NCBI RefSeq assembly: GCF_965230805.1
Contig: NZ_OZ246019.1
Location: 3,348,001 to 3,412,000, forward strand
DNA from: Marinifilum sp965230805
Lineage (GTDB): Bacteria > Bacteroidota > Bacteroidia > Bacteroidales > Marinifilaceae
Direction: 5' to 3'
Length of the DNA: 64,000 bases
Shown: positions 26,899 through 36,134 of the stretch, in pieces
Numbering within the stretch: the first letter of the stretch is position 1
Layout: each line of letters starts with the position of its first letter
Translations under genes and position numbers: made by a program
Notes under the pieces: model-generated
Database searches by the model: none
What the model was told of the DNA's origin: nothing
Seen by the model: the letters and a program-made list of their open reading frames with translations, nothing else

Positions 26899-28326
26899 AT
26901 GAAAACAGGAAAATTTTATATCGCAATATTCACATTATTATTTATTGTAGGGCTGCAATTTACATCCTCTTTTGCTCAATCATCAAATTCTGTGAGAATT
27001 GAAGGTATCATAAAGCCTATTAAAGATAATTTTCAGCAGGTTGATGTTAATTTTGAGCCTATTAGTTCGCAGAGGGTTAAATTTGAGGTAGATAGCAATT
27101 TAAGCTTTTCAGTAGACTTGCCACTTGACAAACCGGACTATGTTGAATTTACTAGCAGGAAGTGCGGTATTAGGTCAGCAAAGTGTTATCTAAAACCAGG
27201 AATAAAGGTTAGGCTTGAAATTATTGAAAATACAGATCGTAAATGGGAAGTTCGTTTTGTTGGAGATGGAATAACCGACATCAACACTTACCTCGCTAAA
27301 AAAGCACAAATTGTTGAAAAAATAAAAAGAAGCAAGGAGAAAAACATCTATCAATTAAACGGATCTGAATTTCTAAAAAAAGCCAATACGATTAAAGCAC
27401 AGGCTGGGAATTTGCTGAAAGAAATGAAATTAGAACCGGAATTTACAAATGCTGAAAAGCAAAAACTGGAAGAAGAAAAGTTGCAAATGCTTATCAGTTT
27501 CTCTACAAATAGCGAATTTATAATGAGTGGCGCTCAATTGCCCGAAAATTTTGATGATGGTTTTTTAAGCTATAATTTAAATACTCCACTTGCTGACTTA
27601 AAAAAATCCATTATTAAAAAATCCTTTGAATTGCAGGCTATACATATGCATAAAACAAAGAATGTTTCATTGTTCCAGGCTCATAAAAATATTATTGAAG
27701 GTGTTACTTACAAAGAAACAAGGGACTTTATCATCCGATCAATGTATAAATATACATTGTATAGAGATCCCTCATCTAAGGAATATTTAAAATTTATGGT
27801 TGATAATATAAACGATAAAAGTTACTCCAGCGATTTACAATCGATCAGTGAAAGCATTTCATCAATTAAAATGGATGATTCATATCCACCTTTAGATAGT
27901 TTAAAAACGATTAACGACGAGTATGTTAATTTATCGGATTTCAAAGGGAAATATGTATTGCTTGGCCTTTGGGGAACTTGGTGCGGTCCGTGTTTGAAGG
28001 AGTTGGTTTATATGAAAAAACTAGAGAAGCTATATCACAATAAAAACATTGCTTTTGTGGGTTTATCTATTGATGGTGCAAGATCAGAAAAAAGATGGAA
28101 GAAAATGATCAAAGGTTCAAAACCTGGAGGAGTACAATTAATAATAAATCGTAACAAAAAAGAACATACAGATTTTTTAAAATATATAAAGCTTAGAGGG
28201 GCTTCTCGTTTTTTATTGTTTGAACCCAATGGCAAGCTAATACACTCTTATGCTCCAAAGCCTTCAGATGATTTTTTACTGAAAAGCTTATTGGATTCAT
28301 TAGAACTAAAACAAGCACAATCTTAA
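26899..28326 (+). CDS. TlpA-like thioredoxin protein, tandem copy 2
   Basis: Periplasmic or surface thioredoxin-like protein, 475 residues, very similar in DNA and protein to copies 1 and 3. Signal peptide ending 'TSSFAQ', beta-domain with the motif CRKCG-like 'SRKCGIRSAKCYLKPG', and a TlpA domain with active site CGPC (Cys362 and Cys365). The residue that is normally the cis-proline opposite the active site is Ser ('GASRFLLFEPNG'), a change known in thioredoxins to slow release of mixed disulfides and to allow metal binding. The spacer to copy 1 resembles the other spacers of the array, so the duplication unit includes intergenic DNA. Confidence 0.92.
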   Translation: MKTGKFYIAIFTLLFIVGLQFTSSFAQSSNSVRIEGIIKPIKDNFQQVDVNFEPISSQRVKFEVDSNLSFSVDLPLDKPDYVEFTSRKCGIRSAKCYLKPGIKVRLEIIENTDRKWEVRFVGDGITDINTYLAKKAQIVEKIKRSKEKNIYQLNGSEFLKKANTIKAQAGNLLKEMKLEPEFTNAEKQKLEEEKLQMLISFSTNSEFIMSGAQLPENFDDGFLSYNLNTPLADLKKSIIKKSFELQAIHMHKTKNVSLFQAHKNIIEGVTYKETRDFIIRSMYKYTLYRDPSSKEYLKFMVDNINDKSYSSDLQSISESISSIKMDDSYPPLDSLKTINDEYVNLSDFKGKYVLLGLWGTWCGPCLKELVYMKKLEKLYHNKNIAFVGLSIDGARSEKRWKKMIKGSKPGGVQLIINRNKKEHTDFLKYIKLRGASRFLLFEPNGKLIHSYAPKPSDDFLLKSLLDSLELKQAQS

Positions 28327-28395
28327 TAAAAAAATGCTAAGAATAAGACACTGTATAGTTGAAATAATAAATAAGAAACTTAAAAGTAAAATACA

Positions 28396-29829
28396 ATGGA
28401 AATATGCAAAATGACAGGAAAACTTTACAATTTCATATTCATATTATTGGTTTTTTCGAGCTTGCAAATTACATCTTCTTTTGCCCAATCATCAAATTCC
28501 GTAAGGATTGAAGGTATTATAAAACCCATTGAGAGTAATTTGCAACAGGTTGATATTTATTTTAGGCTTATTGGTTCCCCGAGGGTTAAATTTGATGTAG
28601 ATAGCAACTTAAGGTTTTCAGGAGACTTAAGCCTTGATAAGCCAGAGTATGTTGAATTTAATTGCAGGAAGTGCGGAATTAATGCAGCAAAGCACTATCT
28701 AAAACCGGGTAAAAAGGTTAAGGTTGAAATTATTGAAAATACAGACCGTAAATGGGAAGTTCGTTTTATTGGAGATGGAATAACCGACATCAACGCTTAC
28801 CTTGCTAAAAAAGCACATACCATCGAAGAAATAATAAAAAGAAAAGGCAAAGTCTACAATTTCTATAAATTGAATGGAACTGAATTTCTAAATGCAGCCA
28901 ATACTATTGAAACACAGGTTGGGGGTTTGCTGAAAGAAATGAAATTAGAACGGGAATTTACAAATACTGAAAAGCAAAAACTGGAAGAAGAAAAGTTGCA
29001 AATGCTTATTAGGTTTCATTCAGAAAGCGAATTTGTAATGAGTGGCGCTCAATTGCCCGAAAATTTTGATGATGGTTTTTTAAGCTACAATTTAAATACT
29101 CCACTTACCAACTTTAAAAAAGCCATTGTTAAAAAAGCCTTTGAATTGCAGGCTATACATATGCATAAAACAAAGAATGTTTCATTGTTCCACGCTCATA
29201 AAAAAATAATTGAAAGTATAGATTTCAAAGAAACAAGGGATTTCATGATCCGATCTTTGGCAAGATACACACGCTATATGTTGCCCTCGCCTAAAGAATA
29301 TTTAAATTATATAGTAAATAATCTTGATGATAAAGAGTTCACCAAAAGTATTGAGTCCACTTACAAGGAATTTTCATCAATTAAATTGGGTGACTCATAT
29401 CCGCCGTTGGATAGTTTAAGAACCATTAACGATGAGTATGTTAATTTATCAGATTTTAAAGGGAAATATGTATTTCTTGGTTTTTGGGCTACCTGGTGTG
29501 GTCCGTGTAAAAAGGAGATGGTTTACCTTAAAAAACTAGAAAAGGTATATCACAATAAAAACATTGCGTTTGTGGGTTTATCTATTGACGCTGTAAAATC
29601 AGTTGAAAAATGGAAGAGATTGGTGAAAAAGATAAAGCCTGGAGGACTCCAATTAATAATAAATCGTGACAAAAAAGAACATACAGATTTTCTGAAATAT
29701 ATAAGCCTTAAAGGCATTTCTCGTTTTGTATTATTTGATCCGGAAGGCAAGCTGATACATACAGACAATCCTAAACCTTCAGAAGATTTTTTACTGAAAG
29801 AGCTATTGGATACATTGGATATAAAATAA
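28396..29829 (+). CDS. TlpA-like thioredoxin protein, tandem copy 3
   Basis: Third tandem paralogue, 477 residues. Signal peptide ending 'TSSFAQ', beta-domain with 'NCRKCGINAAKHYLKPG', helical middle with the block 'LKEMKLEREFTNTEKQKLEEEKLQML' nearly identical to copies 1 and 2, then a TlpA domain with active site 'FWATWCGPCKKEM'. As in copy 2, the cis-proline position is Ser ('GISRFVLFDPEG'). A second methionine (28411) could be the start. Blocks of near identity alternate with divergent stretches among copies 1-3, which suggests gene conversion. Confidence 0.92.
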   Translation: MEICKMTGKLYNFIFILLVFSSLQITSSFAQSSNSVRIEGIIKPIESNLQQVDIYFRLIGSPRVKFDVDSNLRFSGDLSLDKPEYVEFNCRKCGINAAKHYLKPGKKVKVEIIENTDRKWEVRFIGDGITDINAYLAKKAHTIEEIIKRKGKVYNFYKLNGTEFLNAANTIETQVGGLLKEMKLEREFTNTEKQKLEEEKLQMLIRFHSESEFVMSGAQLPENFDDGFLSYNLNTPLTNFKKAIVKKAFELQAIHMHKTKNVSLFHAHKKIIESIDFKETRDFMIRSLARYTRYMLPSPKEYLNYIVNNLDDKEFTKSIESTYKEFSSIKLGDSYPPLDSLRTINDEYVNLSDFKGKYVFLGFWATWCGPCKKEMVYLKKLEKVYHNKNIAFVGLSIDAVKSVEKWKRLVKKIKPGGLQLIINRDKKEHTDFLKYISLKGISRFVLFDPEGKLIHTDNPKPSEDFLLKELLDTLDIK

Positions 29830-29912
29830 GCACATTTCTTATAAATAAATGCCCATAACAAGGCACTGAATAATTTTGAAAAAATAACCAGGGAACTTCA
29901 AAATAAACGATC

Positions 29913-31334
29913 ATGGAAACATGGAAAACGTTAGAAAAACCTTATAAAGGTATATTTGTATTATTGCTTATTTGCGGCTTGCAAATTACATCAGCTTTTG
30001 CTCAAACACCAAATTCTGTATGGGTTGAAGGTATCATAAAACCCATTAAAAGTAAGGCTCAACAGCGTATTAGTTTTACAAAATCAAATTTCAAAAAAGT
30101 CAGCATTACGGCAGATAGTACCTTAAAGTTTTCAGGGGAAATACCACTTGACAAACCTGATTATGTTGAGATGGTTGGTATGTACAAGATTAAAAAAAAG
30201 TTATACCTAATACCAGGGGCAACTGCTAAAATAGAAATTATTGAAATAGGTGATAGAGTTTGGGATATTCATTTAATTGGAGAAGGTGAAATTGTCGACA
30301 TCAATTATTATGTCAGTAAAAAAGCACAAATCATTGAAAAAATAGAAAAAAGCAAAGGGAAAGACATCTTAAGATTAAGTGCCACTGAATATCTGGAAAC
30401 GATGGTTAAAATTAAATCGCAGCTTGAAACTTTGCTTGAAGAAATGAAATTAGCACCTGAATATATAAATGCTGAAAAAGAAAAACTGCTTGAGGAAAAA
30501 TTAGACAAGCTTATTAAATTCAATGCATTTGCTACTTACATTGGAACTAATACCGGATATCCCGAAAACTTTTTCGATGATTTTTTAACCTATAATTTAA
30601 ATACACCTCTCACTCGCGAAAATAGATCCGTTATTAGAGAAGCGTTTAAATTGCAGGCTTTGCATAAGGCTAAAAAAAGGAATGTTTCATTATTTCAGGT
30701 TCAAAAAAATATTATTGAGGGTGTAGATTTCAAAGAAACAAGAAACGTTATGATCAAATCTATGTCAAGGTTTGTGCTAAAAGGAATGCCTACATCAAAA
30801 GAATATTTAAATTATATTGTTAGTAATCTAGATGATGAGGATTTCACTGACTATCTTCTATCAAAGTATAATTCCATTCCACCAATTAAACCTGATGATG
30901 CATATCCATCATTAGACAATCTAAAAACTATAAATGATGAATATGTAAATCTATCTGATTTTAAAGGAAAATATGTATTTCTGGACCTTTGGGCTACCTG
31001 GTGTGGTCCCTGCAAAGCACAGATACCTTACCTGAAAAAATTGGAAAAGGAATACCACAATAAAAATATTGTGTTTATGAGCTTATCTATTGATAAAGCA
31101 AAGGCAACTGACAAATGGAAGCAAATGGTGAACGACATGCAGCTTGGAGGAGTACAATTAATAATGGATTATAACAATAAAAAACATACCGATTTTCTGG
31201 CACATTTTAATGCTAAAACAATTCCTCGTTTTATATTATTTGGCCCCAATGGTAATGTCATACATCCAAACACTCCAAAGCCAGTAGATCAGGCCTTATT
31301 AAAAGAGCTATTCGACTCGCAGGAGATAAAATAA
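29913..31334 (+). CDS. TlpA-like thioredoxin protein, tandem copy 4
   Basis: Fourth tandem paralogue, 473 residues, closer to copy 5 than to copies 1-3. Signal peptide ending 'TSAFAQ'. The N-terminal domain lacks the RKCG motif of copies 1-3 and has 'EMVGMYKIKKKLYLIPG' instead. The TlpA domain is canonical: 'DLWATWCGPCKAQIPYLKKLEKEYHNKN' and a normal cis-proline ('TIPRFILFGPNG'). Expected to be a working thiol-disulfide oxidoreductase; whether it reduces or oxidises cannot be told from sequence. Confidence 0.93.
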   Translation: METWKTLEKPYKGIFVLLLICGLQITSAFAQTPNSVWVEGIIKPIKSKAQQRISFTKSNFKKVSITADSTLKFSGEIPLDKPDYVEMVGMYKIKKKLYLIPGATAKIEIIEIGDRVWDIHLIGEGEIVDINYYVSKKAQIIEKIEKSKGKDILRLSATEYLETMVKIKSQLETLLEEMKLAPEYINAEKEKLLEEKLDKLIKFNAFATYIGTNTGYPENFFDDFLTYNLNTPLTRENRSVIREAFKLQALHKAKKRNVSLFQVQKNIIEGVDFKETRNVMIKSMSRFVLKGMPTSKEYLNYIVSNLDDEDFTDYLLSKYNSIPPIKPDDAYPSLDNLKTINDEYVNLSDFKGKYVFLDLWATWCGPCKAQIPYLKKLEKEYHNKNIVFMSLSIDKAKATDKWKQMVNDMQLGGVQLIMDYNNKKHTDFLAHFNAKTIPRFILFGPNGNVIHPNTPKPVDQALLKELFDSQEIK

Positions 31335-31413
31335 AATTGAGTTATAAATTAAACAGGAATATCATAACAAATACAATTTTTTAAACAATTAAGACACTTC
31401 AAAGTAAACAATC

Positions 31414-32823
31414 ATGAAAATAAAAAAGATCCATACGATAACAGTTATATTATTGGCTTTTCTGAGCTTACAGTTTATTACTTCTTTTGCTCAAACACCA
31501 AATTCGGTAAGGGTTGAAGGTGTTATAAAACCCATTAAAAGTGACCGCCAACAGCGTATCAGTTTTGTAAAATCAAATTTTAAAAGATTCAGTTTTAATA
31601 CAGATAGCGACTTAAAGTTTTCAGGAGACATCCCGCTTGACAAACCCGAATATTTTGAAATGAGTGGCATGTACAAACTTAAAACAACCTGTTACCTGAA
31701 ACCAGGTATCAAAGTTAAAGTTGTGATTGTTGAAATAGCGCGTCATATGTGGGATTATCATTTTATTGGAGAAGGAATAACCAATATAAATACCTATTTA
31801 ATTAAAAAAGCACAGATCACTAAAGGAATACAAAAAAGTTATGGAGAAGAAGACATCTATAAACTGAGTGGAGTTGATTACTTGAATGTAATGAATACGA
31901 TTGAAAAGCAGGTTGGCGCTTTACTCGAAGAAATGAATTTAGAACCGGGTTTTACAAAAATTGAAAAAGAAAAACTAGCTCAATATAAATTAAATCAACT
32001 TGTTCAGTTTCCAATAGTATCTGGTTTTATGGGGTATAACACTCAATTACCTGATAATTTTTACGACGAATTTTTAAGCTATAATTTAAATATTCCATTC
32101 TCGGCACATAAAAAATTTAGCATTTCAAAAGCATTTGAGTTACAGTATTTGCAAATGGCTAAAGCAAAGAAAATATCAGTGTTTCAAGCTCAAAAGAATA
32201 TTATTAAGGGTATCGATTATCACGATACAAAAGACTTCTTAATTAAAATGATGTCAAGATTTGCACTTAGTAAAATGCCCTCGTCTGAAAAATATTTAAA
32301 GTATGTGCTTAAGAATGTTGATGATGTAGATTTTACCAAGGATCTTCAATCAAAGTATGATTCTATTTCATCAATTAATATGGGAAATGCGTATCCACCC
32401 TTAAATAATATGAAGGATTTAAACGATGAATATGTAAACTTGTCTGATTTTAAAGGGAAATATGTATTCCTTGACCTTTGGGCTACCTGGTGCGGTCCGT
32501 GCAAAGCGCAGGTGCCTTACCTGAAAGAACTTGAAAAGGCATATCACGGTAAAAATATTGAATTTGTGAGCATGTCCATTGATAAACCAAATGCAGTAGA
32601 CAAATGGAAAGGCATGGTAAAAAAGATGGAGCTTGGAGGGGTGCAATTGGTCATGGATCATTACAACAAAAATCACATCGATTTTCTGGAACATTTTAAA
32701 ATTACAGGAATACCTCATTTTATATTATTCGACCCTAAAGGCAATGTGGTACATCCTGACACACCAAAGCCTTCAGACGAGGCTTTATTAAAAGAGCTTT
32801 TTGACACACTGAAACTAAACTAA
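31414..32823 (+). CDS. TlpA-like thioredoxin protein, tandem copy 5
   Basis: Fifth tandem paralogue, 469 residues. Signal peptide ending 'FITSFAQ', N-terminal domain like copy 4 ('EMSGMYKLKTTCYLKPG'), and a canonical TlpA domain with 'DLWATWCGPCKAQVPYLKELEKAYHGKN' and cis-proline ('GIPHFILFDPKG'). Together with copy 4 it is probably nearest to the ancestral form of the array. The sixth TlpA gene follows within 140 bp. Confidence 0.93.
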   Translation: MKIKKIHTITVILLAFLSLQFITSFAQTPNSVRVEGVIKPIKSDRQQRISFVKSNFKRFSFNTDSDLKFSGDIPLDKPEYFEMSGMYKLKTTCYLKPGIKVKVVIVEIARHMWDYHFIGEGITNINTYLIKKAQITKGIQKSYGEEDIYKLSGVDYLNVMNTIEKQVGALLEEMNLEPGFTKIEKEKLAQYKLNQLVQFPIVSGFMGYNTQLPDNFYDEFLSYNLNIPFSAHKKFSISKAFELQYLQMAKAKKISVFQAQKNIIKGIDYHDTKDFLIKMMSRFALSKMPSSEKYLKYVLKNVDDVDFTKDLQSKYDSISSINMGNAYPPLNNMKDLNDEYVNLSDFKGKYVFLDLWATWCGPCKAQVPYLKELEKAYHGKNIEFVSMSIDKPNAVDKWKGMVKKMELGGVQLVMDHYNKNHIDFLEHFKITGIPHFILFDPKGNVVHPDTPKPSDEALLKELFDTLKLN

Positions 32824-32959
32824 ATCTCATTTAAAAGAATATAATAGAATAGCCATGATACAACATCAGCCATATATGCATATGGGAAATTCATGGAGGT
32901 TTCCAGTCTGCCTAGTGGGTAGGCAGCTTAAACCAATAAATAATTTAATATTAAATAAG

Positions 32960-34327
32960 ATGAAAAATATTGGAATATTATCTGTATTGATAATAGTTAG
33001 CTTAATAAGTTTTAGCTGTCAAAAAGTAAGTGAAAATGTAACAGTTTCCGGAACGATAAAGGGACTGGAAAAATTGAATAAAAAAGTGCCAAGCCATGTT
33101 TATTTGCACCATGGCTTCATACATGAAAGTATCCCCATTCAAAAAGATGGTTCCTTCCAAAAAGAAATTCCACTTTCAGAACCTGTTTATTGTTCTATTA
33201 CGATTGGCAAGATGCAACAGCAAGTGATCCTACTGAAACCAGGCGAAAATTTAGAAGTATTTGTTGATTTTAATAAACCATTGGAAGAGGCATTAAGCTG
33301 CGGTGGAACATTGGGTGAATACGCTAATAAGTTAATAGAAATAGAAAAGCCTTTGAAGAAAAAGTATTTGTACCAGCTTTATACCGAAGATGAATACATT
33401 GCAGAAATTGAGGCACTAAAAGCAAATGTACTTGCTATGGTTGACACGCTGATTAGTGATGCCGATTTACGCAGACAACAGATAATTAGGGTTGAAAATG
33501 ATATCCGTATTAAATACCAGAACTACCGCAAAGAGATTCTTTCGATATATAAGGATCGTGTTCTTTCCGACAAGTTTAAATCAAAAATTAAAGATTTAAA
33601 AATGGATGACATGGAGGCGTTTAATTATTCAATGGATTTTCGTCGTTATGTGTTAAGAGACATATATGACACTTTGTATTATAAATATTACAAACACAAT
33701 GGGGAGTGTTATGGAAAAGCAGGTATTTCTGCGATTAGTAAGCTGAAAAATGACTTGATAAAGGATCATGTAATTGTTTCTTCACGCCTTAGTATGTTGA
33801 GAAGCGATGTTCGTAAGGAAGCCTATGAATTCTTAATTTCTAATGCTACAGACCCAAGAGCCAAACAAATTGTTGAAGAGGCTTACCAGCAAATTGCTCC
33901 TGGTAAAAAATTGGAATCGTTTACCTACAAATCATACGATGGTAAAATGGTTTCGCTCGAAGACTTTAAAGGCAAATACGTTTACATTGATATATGGGCA
34001 AGCTGGTGTGCACCTTGTATTAGACAAATGCCGTACTTAGATACCATAGAGCAAAAATATCATGGAAGAAATATTGAGTTTGTTTCCATTTCGGTTGATG
34101 ATTTGCGCAACACCGACAAATGGAGAGAAAAAATTGAAAATCTTAATCTGAACGGTATCCAATTGATTTCCGACCAGCGAACAAATTCTCCTTTTCTAGA
34201 GCAATTTGGAGTTAAATCCATACCTCATTTCCTACTAATAGGTCCCGATGGTCATTTAGTGGATGGCTATGCACCCCGCCCTTCGAATCCAAAATTGATT
34301 GAAGTTTTTGATGGATTAGGATTGTAA
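32960..34327 (+). CDS. TlpA-like thioredoxin lipoprotein with DUF4369-type N-domain
   Basis: 455 residues from ATG 32960; this start gives a lipoprotein signal peptide MKNIGILSVLIIVSLISFSC, while the longer frame from 32855 adds 35 residues with no signal sequence. N-terminal DUF4369-type beta-domain ('VTVSGTIKGLEKLNKKVPSHVYL'), helical middle, then TlpA domain with 'DIWASWCAPCIRQMPYLDTIEQKYHGRN' (CAPC active site) and cis-proline ('SIPHFLLIGPDG'). It is clearly more diverged than the five upstream copies and is membrane-anchored, unlike them. It may serve as the anchored partner of the soluble paralogues. Confidence 0.92.
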   Translation: MKNIGILSVLIIVSLISFSCQKVSENVTVSGTIKGLEKLNKKVPSHVYLHHGFIHESIPIQKDGSFQKEIPLSEPVYCSITIGKMQQQVILLKPGENLEVFVDFNKPLEEALSCGGTLGEYANKLIEIEKPLKKKYLYQLYTEDEYIAEIEALKANVLAMVDTLISDADLRRQQIIRVENDIRIKYQNYRKEILSIYKDRVLSDKFKSKIKDLKMDDMEAFNYSMDFRRYVLRDIYDTLYYKYYKHNGECYGKAGISAISKLKNDLIKDHVIVSSRLSMLRSDVRKEAYEFLISNATDPRAKQIVEEAYQQIAPGKKLESFTYKSYDGKMVSLEDFKGKYVYIDIWASWCAPCIRQMPYLDTIEQKYHGRNIEFVSISVDDLRNTDKWREKIENLNLNGIQLISDQRTNSPFLEQFGVKSIPHFLLIGPDGHLVDGYAPRPSNPKLIEVFDGLGL

Positions 34328-34433
34328 TGGAGGAGTTCTACCAACTTTATTTAGGCTAGAGTTTATATAAGACAGAGAAAATGAACGAATCAATAAACTT
34401 CAGTAGAACGTGTATTTTTTTAAACAAAAAAGC

Positions 34434-36116
34434 ATGATTAAATATTTCATTTTGGTTTTGTTAAGTGTTTCAAACTTTGGGATACAACTATCAGCTATAG
34501 CTAATAGTAAACCAGGAAAGCATAGCAATATCATACAAATACAAAATGAGCTTGGTGTTGAAAAGGAAGTAGCCAAGCTTGAAAAAAGAATCCAAAAGAA
34601 TTATACAAAAATGCTGGGCGCAACAGTAATTATTGGAAACTTTAATAATCGTGCAACTGGTGTAATTGTTTCAGAGGATGGTTTAATATTAACAGCAGCG
34701 CATGTTGCCAAAAATATTTCCAAAGCTGGAACTATCGTTGAGCTAAGTGACGGACGTACATTCAAACCTGAAATACTAGGAAGAAATGAAAAGTTAGACT
34801 GTGCACTTCTTAAAATACAGGGAGCAAAAGACTTACCCTTTGCAAAAATTGGGAAAACTTCTCAGATGGTCGGAGGTGAAGCCTGTGTAATGGTTGGCTA
34901 CTCAGAAATCACCAAAACAAAGCGCAAACCGCATATCAGGTTAGGATTTGTAAGTGGCAAATCCGTAAACGGATATCTAAGAACCAGTGCCAACATGAAA
35001 CCGGGTGATTCTGGTGGACCACTTTTTAATATGGACGGAGAAGTAATTGGTATTTGTAGCTATAACACCTACCAGAATATTGACGACAACTACTATGTTA
35101 CCACCGAAACGATAGAGAAATACTGGGAGAACATGATGAAGGGTATTGTTATTGAAGGCAAACACGATTTTAGCAAAGAATATACACCTGTCGAGTCAGC
35201 AAACAAAAAATTTGTGCTTACACATGGTAAAAAAAGCATGAACATGGCTTTTAAAAAACAGCTTGAAAAAACAAGGAAATCGGTTGTTAAAATTTATTTA
35301 GGTTCAAGCAGTGATTTTAATTCGATGGGAACAATAATTAGCCCCGATGGATATTTGGTTACAAAATATTCCTTGCTGCAATCCGATAAAGTAGTTGTTG
35401 AACAATACAATGGAGAGAAAGACACTGCTGAGTTAATTGGCTTTGACCTCCCAAACGATCTGGCTATTCTAAAATTACCTGGCAACAAGTCCTACCCTTG
35501 GATCGACTTGAACAAGGCAAACGATGCAAAGCTTGGGGCAATCATTGCCACTGTGGGCAATCAAAACAAAGCCCATCATTCAGGGGTATGTGGCAAAAGC
35601 AGTAAACCAATGGACAGTGTAAAAGGATTTTTTGGGGTTTATTTTGATAAAAGCGCCGCGGTTAGCAAAGTCTTTAAAAACCAGGCTGCACAAAAAGCAG
35701 GAATTATAGTCAGCGACAAAATACAATCTATTAACAACAAAGAGATATCGGATTATGACGAGCTAATGGAAATTCTTTCCAAAACGTATCCGGGACAAAT
35801 TATATCCGTAAGCATTTTGCGCAACAACCAGCAAATAAACCTTAAAGTACGCTTGGGCGATTATTTTGATGAATTTGACAGAGTCACTTCTTTTTTAATA
35901 CCACTCCACAAGCGTAGACGTGGTTTCCCGCTGGTTTTTGGTCATGATATGCCTATTAAGTTAAACGAGGCAGGAACACCTGTAATCAATCTCAACGGAG
36001 ATGTTCTTGGAATAAATATCGCCAGAAAATCCAGGGTGATATCATACGCAATACCTTCCCTACATGTATTTAAAACTGCAAACAAAATTATCAACCAATC
36101 AAAAAATATAAACTAA
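34434..36116 (+). CDS. Trypsin-like serine protease with second, inactive trypsin domain and PDZ
   Basis: 560 residues from ATG 34434, which gives a signal peptide (MIKYFILVLLSVSNFGIQLSA). The first trypsin-like (DegP/S1C-type) domain has a complete triad: His90 in 'ILTAAHVAKN', Asp122 in 'EKLDCALLKI', Ser193 in 'KPGDSGGPLF'. A second domain repeats the fold ('MGTIISPDGYLVTKYSLL', 'NDLAILKL', 'AGTPVINLNGDVLGINIA'), but the His position is Ser and the catalytic Ser is Ala, while Asp is kept. A PDZ domain ('FGVYFDKSAAVSKVFKNQAAQKAG') lies inside this second half. The second domain probably binds rather than cuts. The same architecture recurs at 58325. It follows the TlpA lipoprotein by about 105 bp. 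Confidence 0.92.
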   Translation: MIKYFILVLLSVSNFGIQLSAIANSKPGKHSNIIQIQNELGVEKEVAKLEKRIQKNYTKMLGATVIIGNFNNRATGVIVSEDGLILTAAHVAKNISKAGTIVELSDGRTFKPEILGRNEKLDCALLKIQGAKDLPFAKIGKTSQMVGGEACVMVGYSEITKTKRKPHIRLGFVSGKSVNGYLRTSANMKPGDSGGPLFNMDGEVIGICSYNTYQNIDDNYYVTTETIEKYWENMMKGIVIEGKHDFSKEYTPVESANKKFVLTHGKKSMNMAFKKQLEKTRKSVVKIYLGSSSDFNSMGTIISPDGYLVTKYSLLQSDKVVVEQYNGEKDTAELIGFDLPNDLAILKLPGNKSYPWIDLNKANDAKLGAIIATVGNQNKAHHSGVCGKSSKPMDSVKGFFGVYFDKSAAVSKVFKNQAAQKAGIIVSDKIQSINNKEISDYDELMEILSKTYPGQIISVSILRNNQQINLKVRLGDYFDEFDRVTSFLIPLHKRRRGFPLVFGHDMPIKLNEAGTPVINLNGDVLGINIARKSRVISYAIPSLHVFKTANKIINQSKNIN

Positions 36117-36134
36117 TAAGTAAAAATTGATCAA

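Noticed and set aside
32855..32959. 35-residue N-terminal extension of the sixth TlpA gene
   Set aside because: No signal sequence; the internal ATG at 32960 gives a perfect lipoprotein signal peptide.
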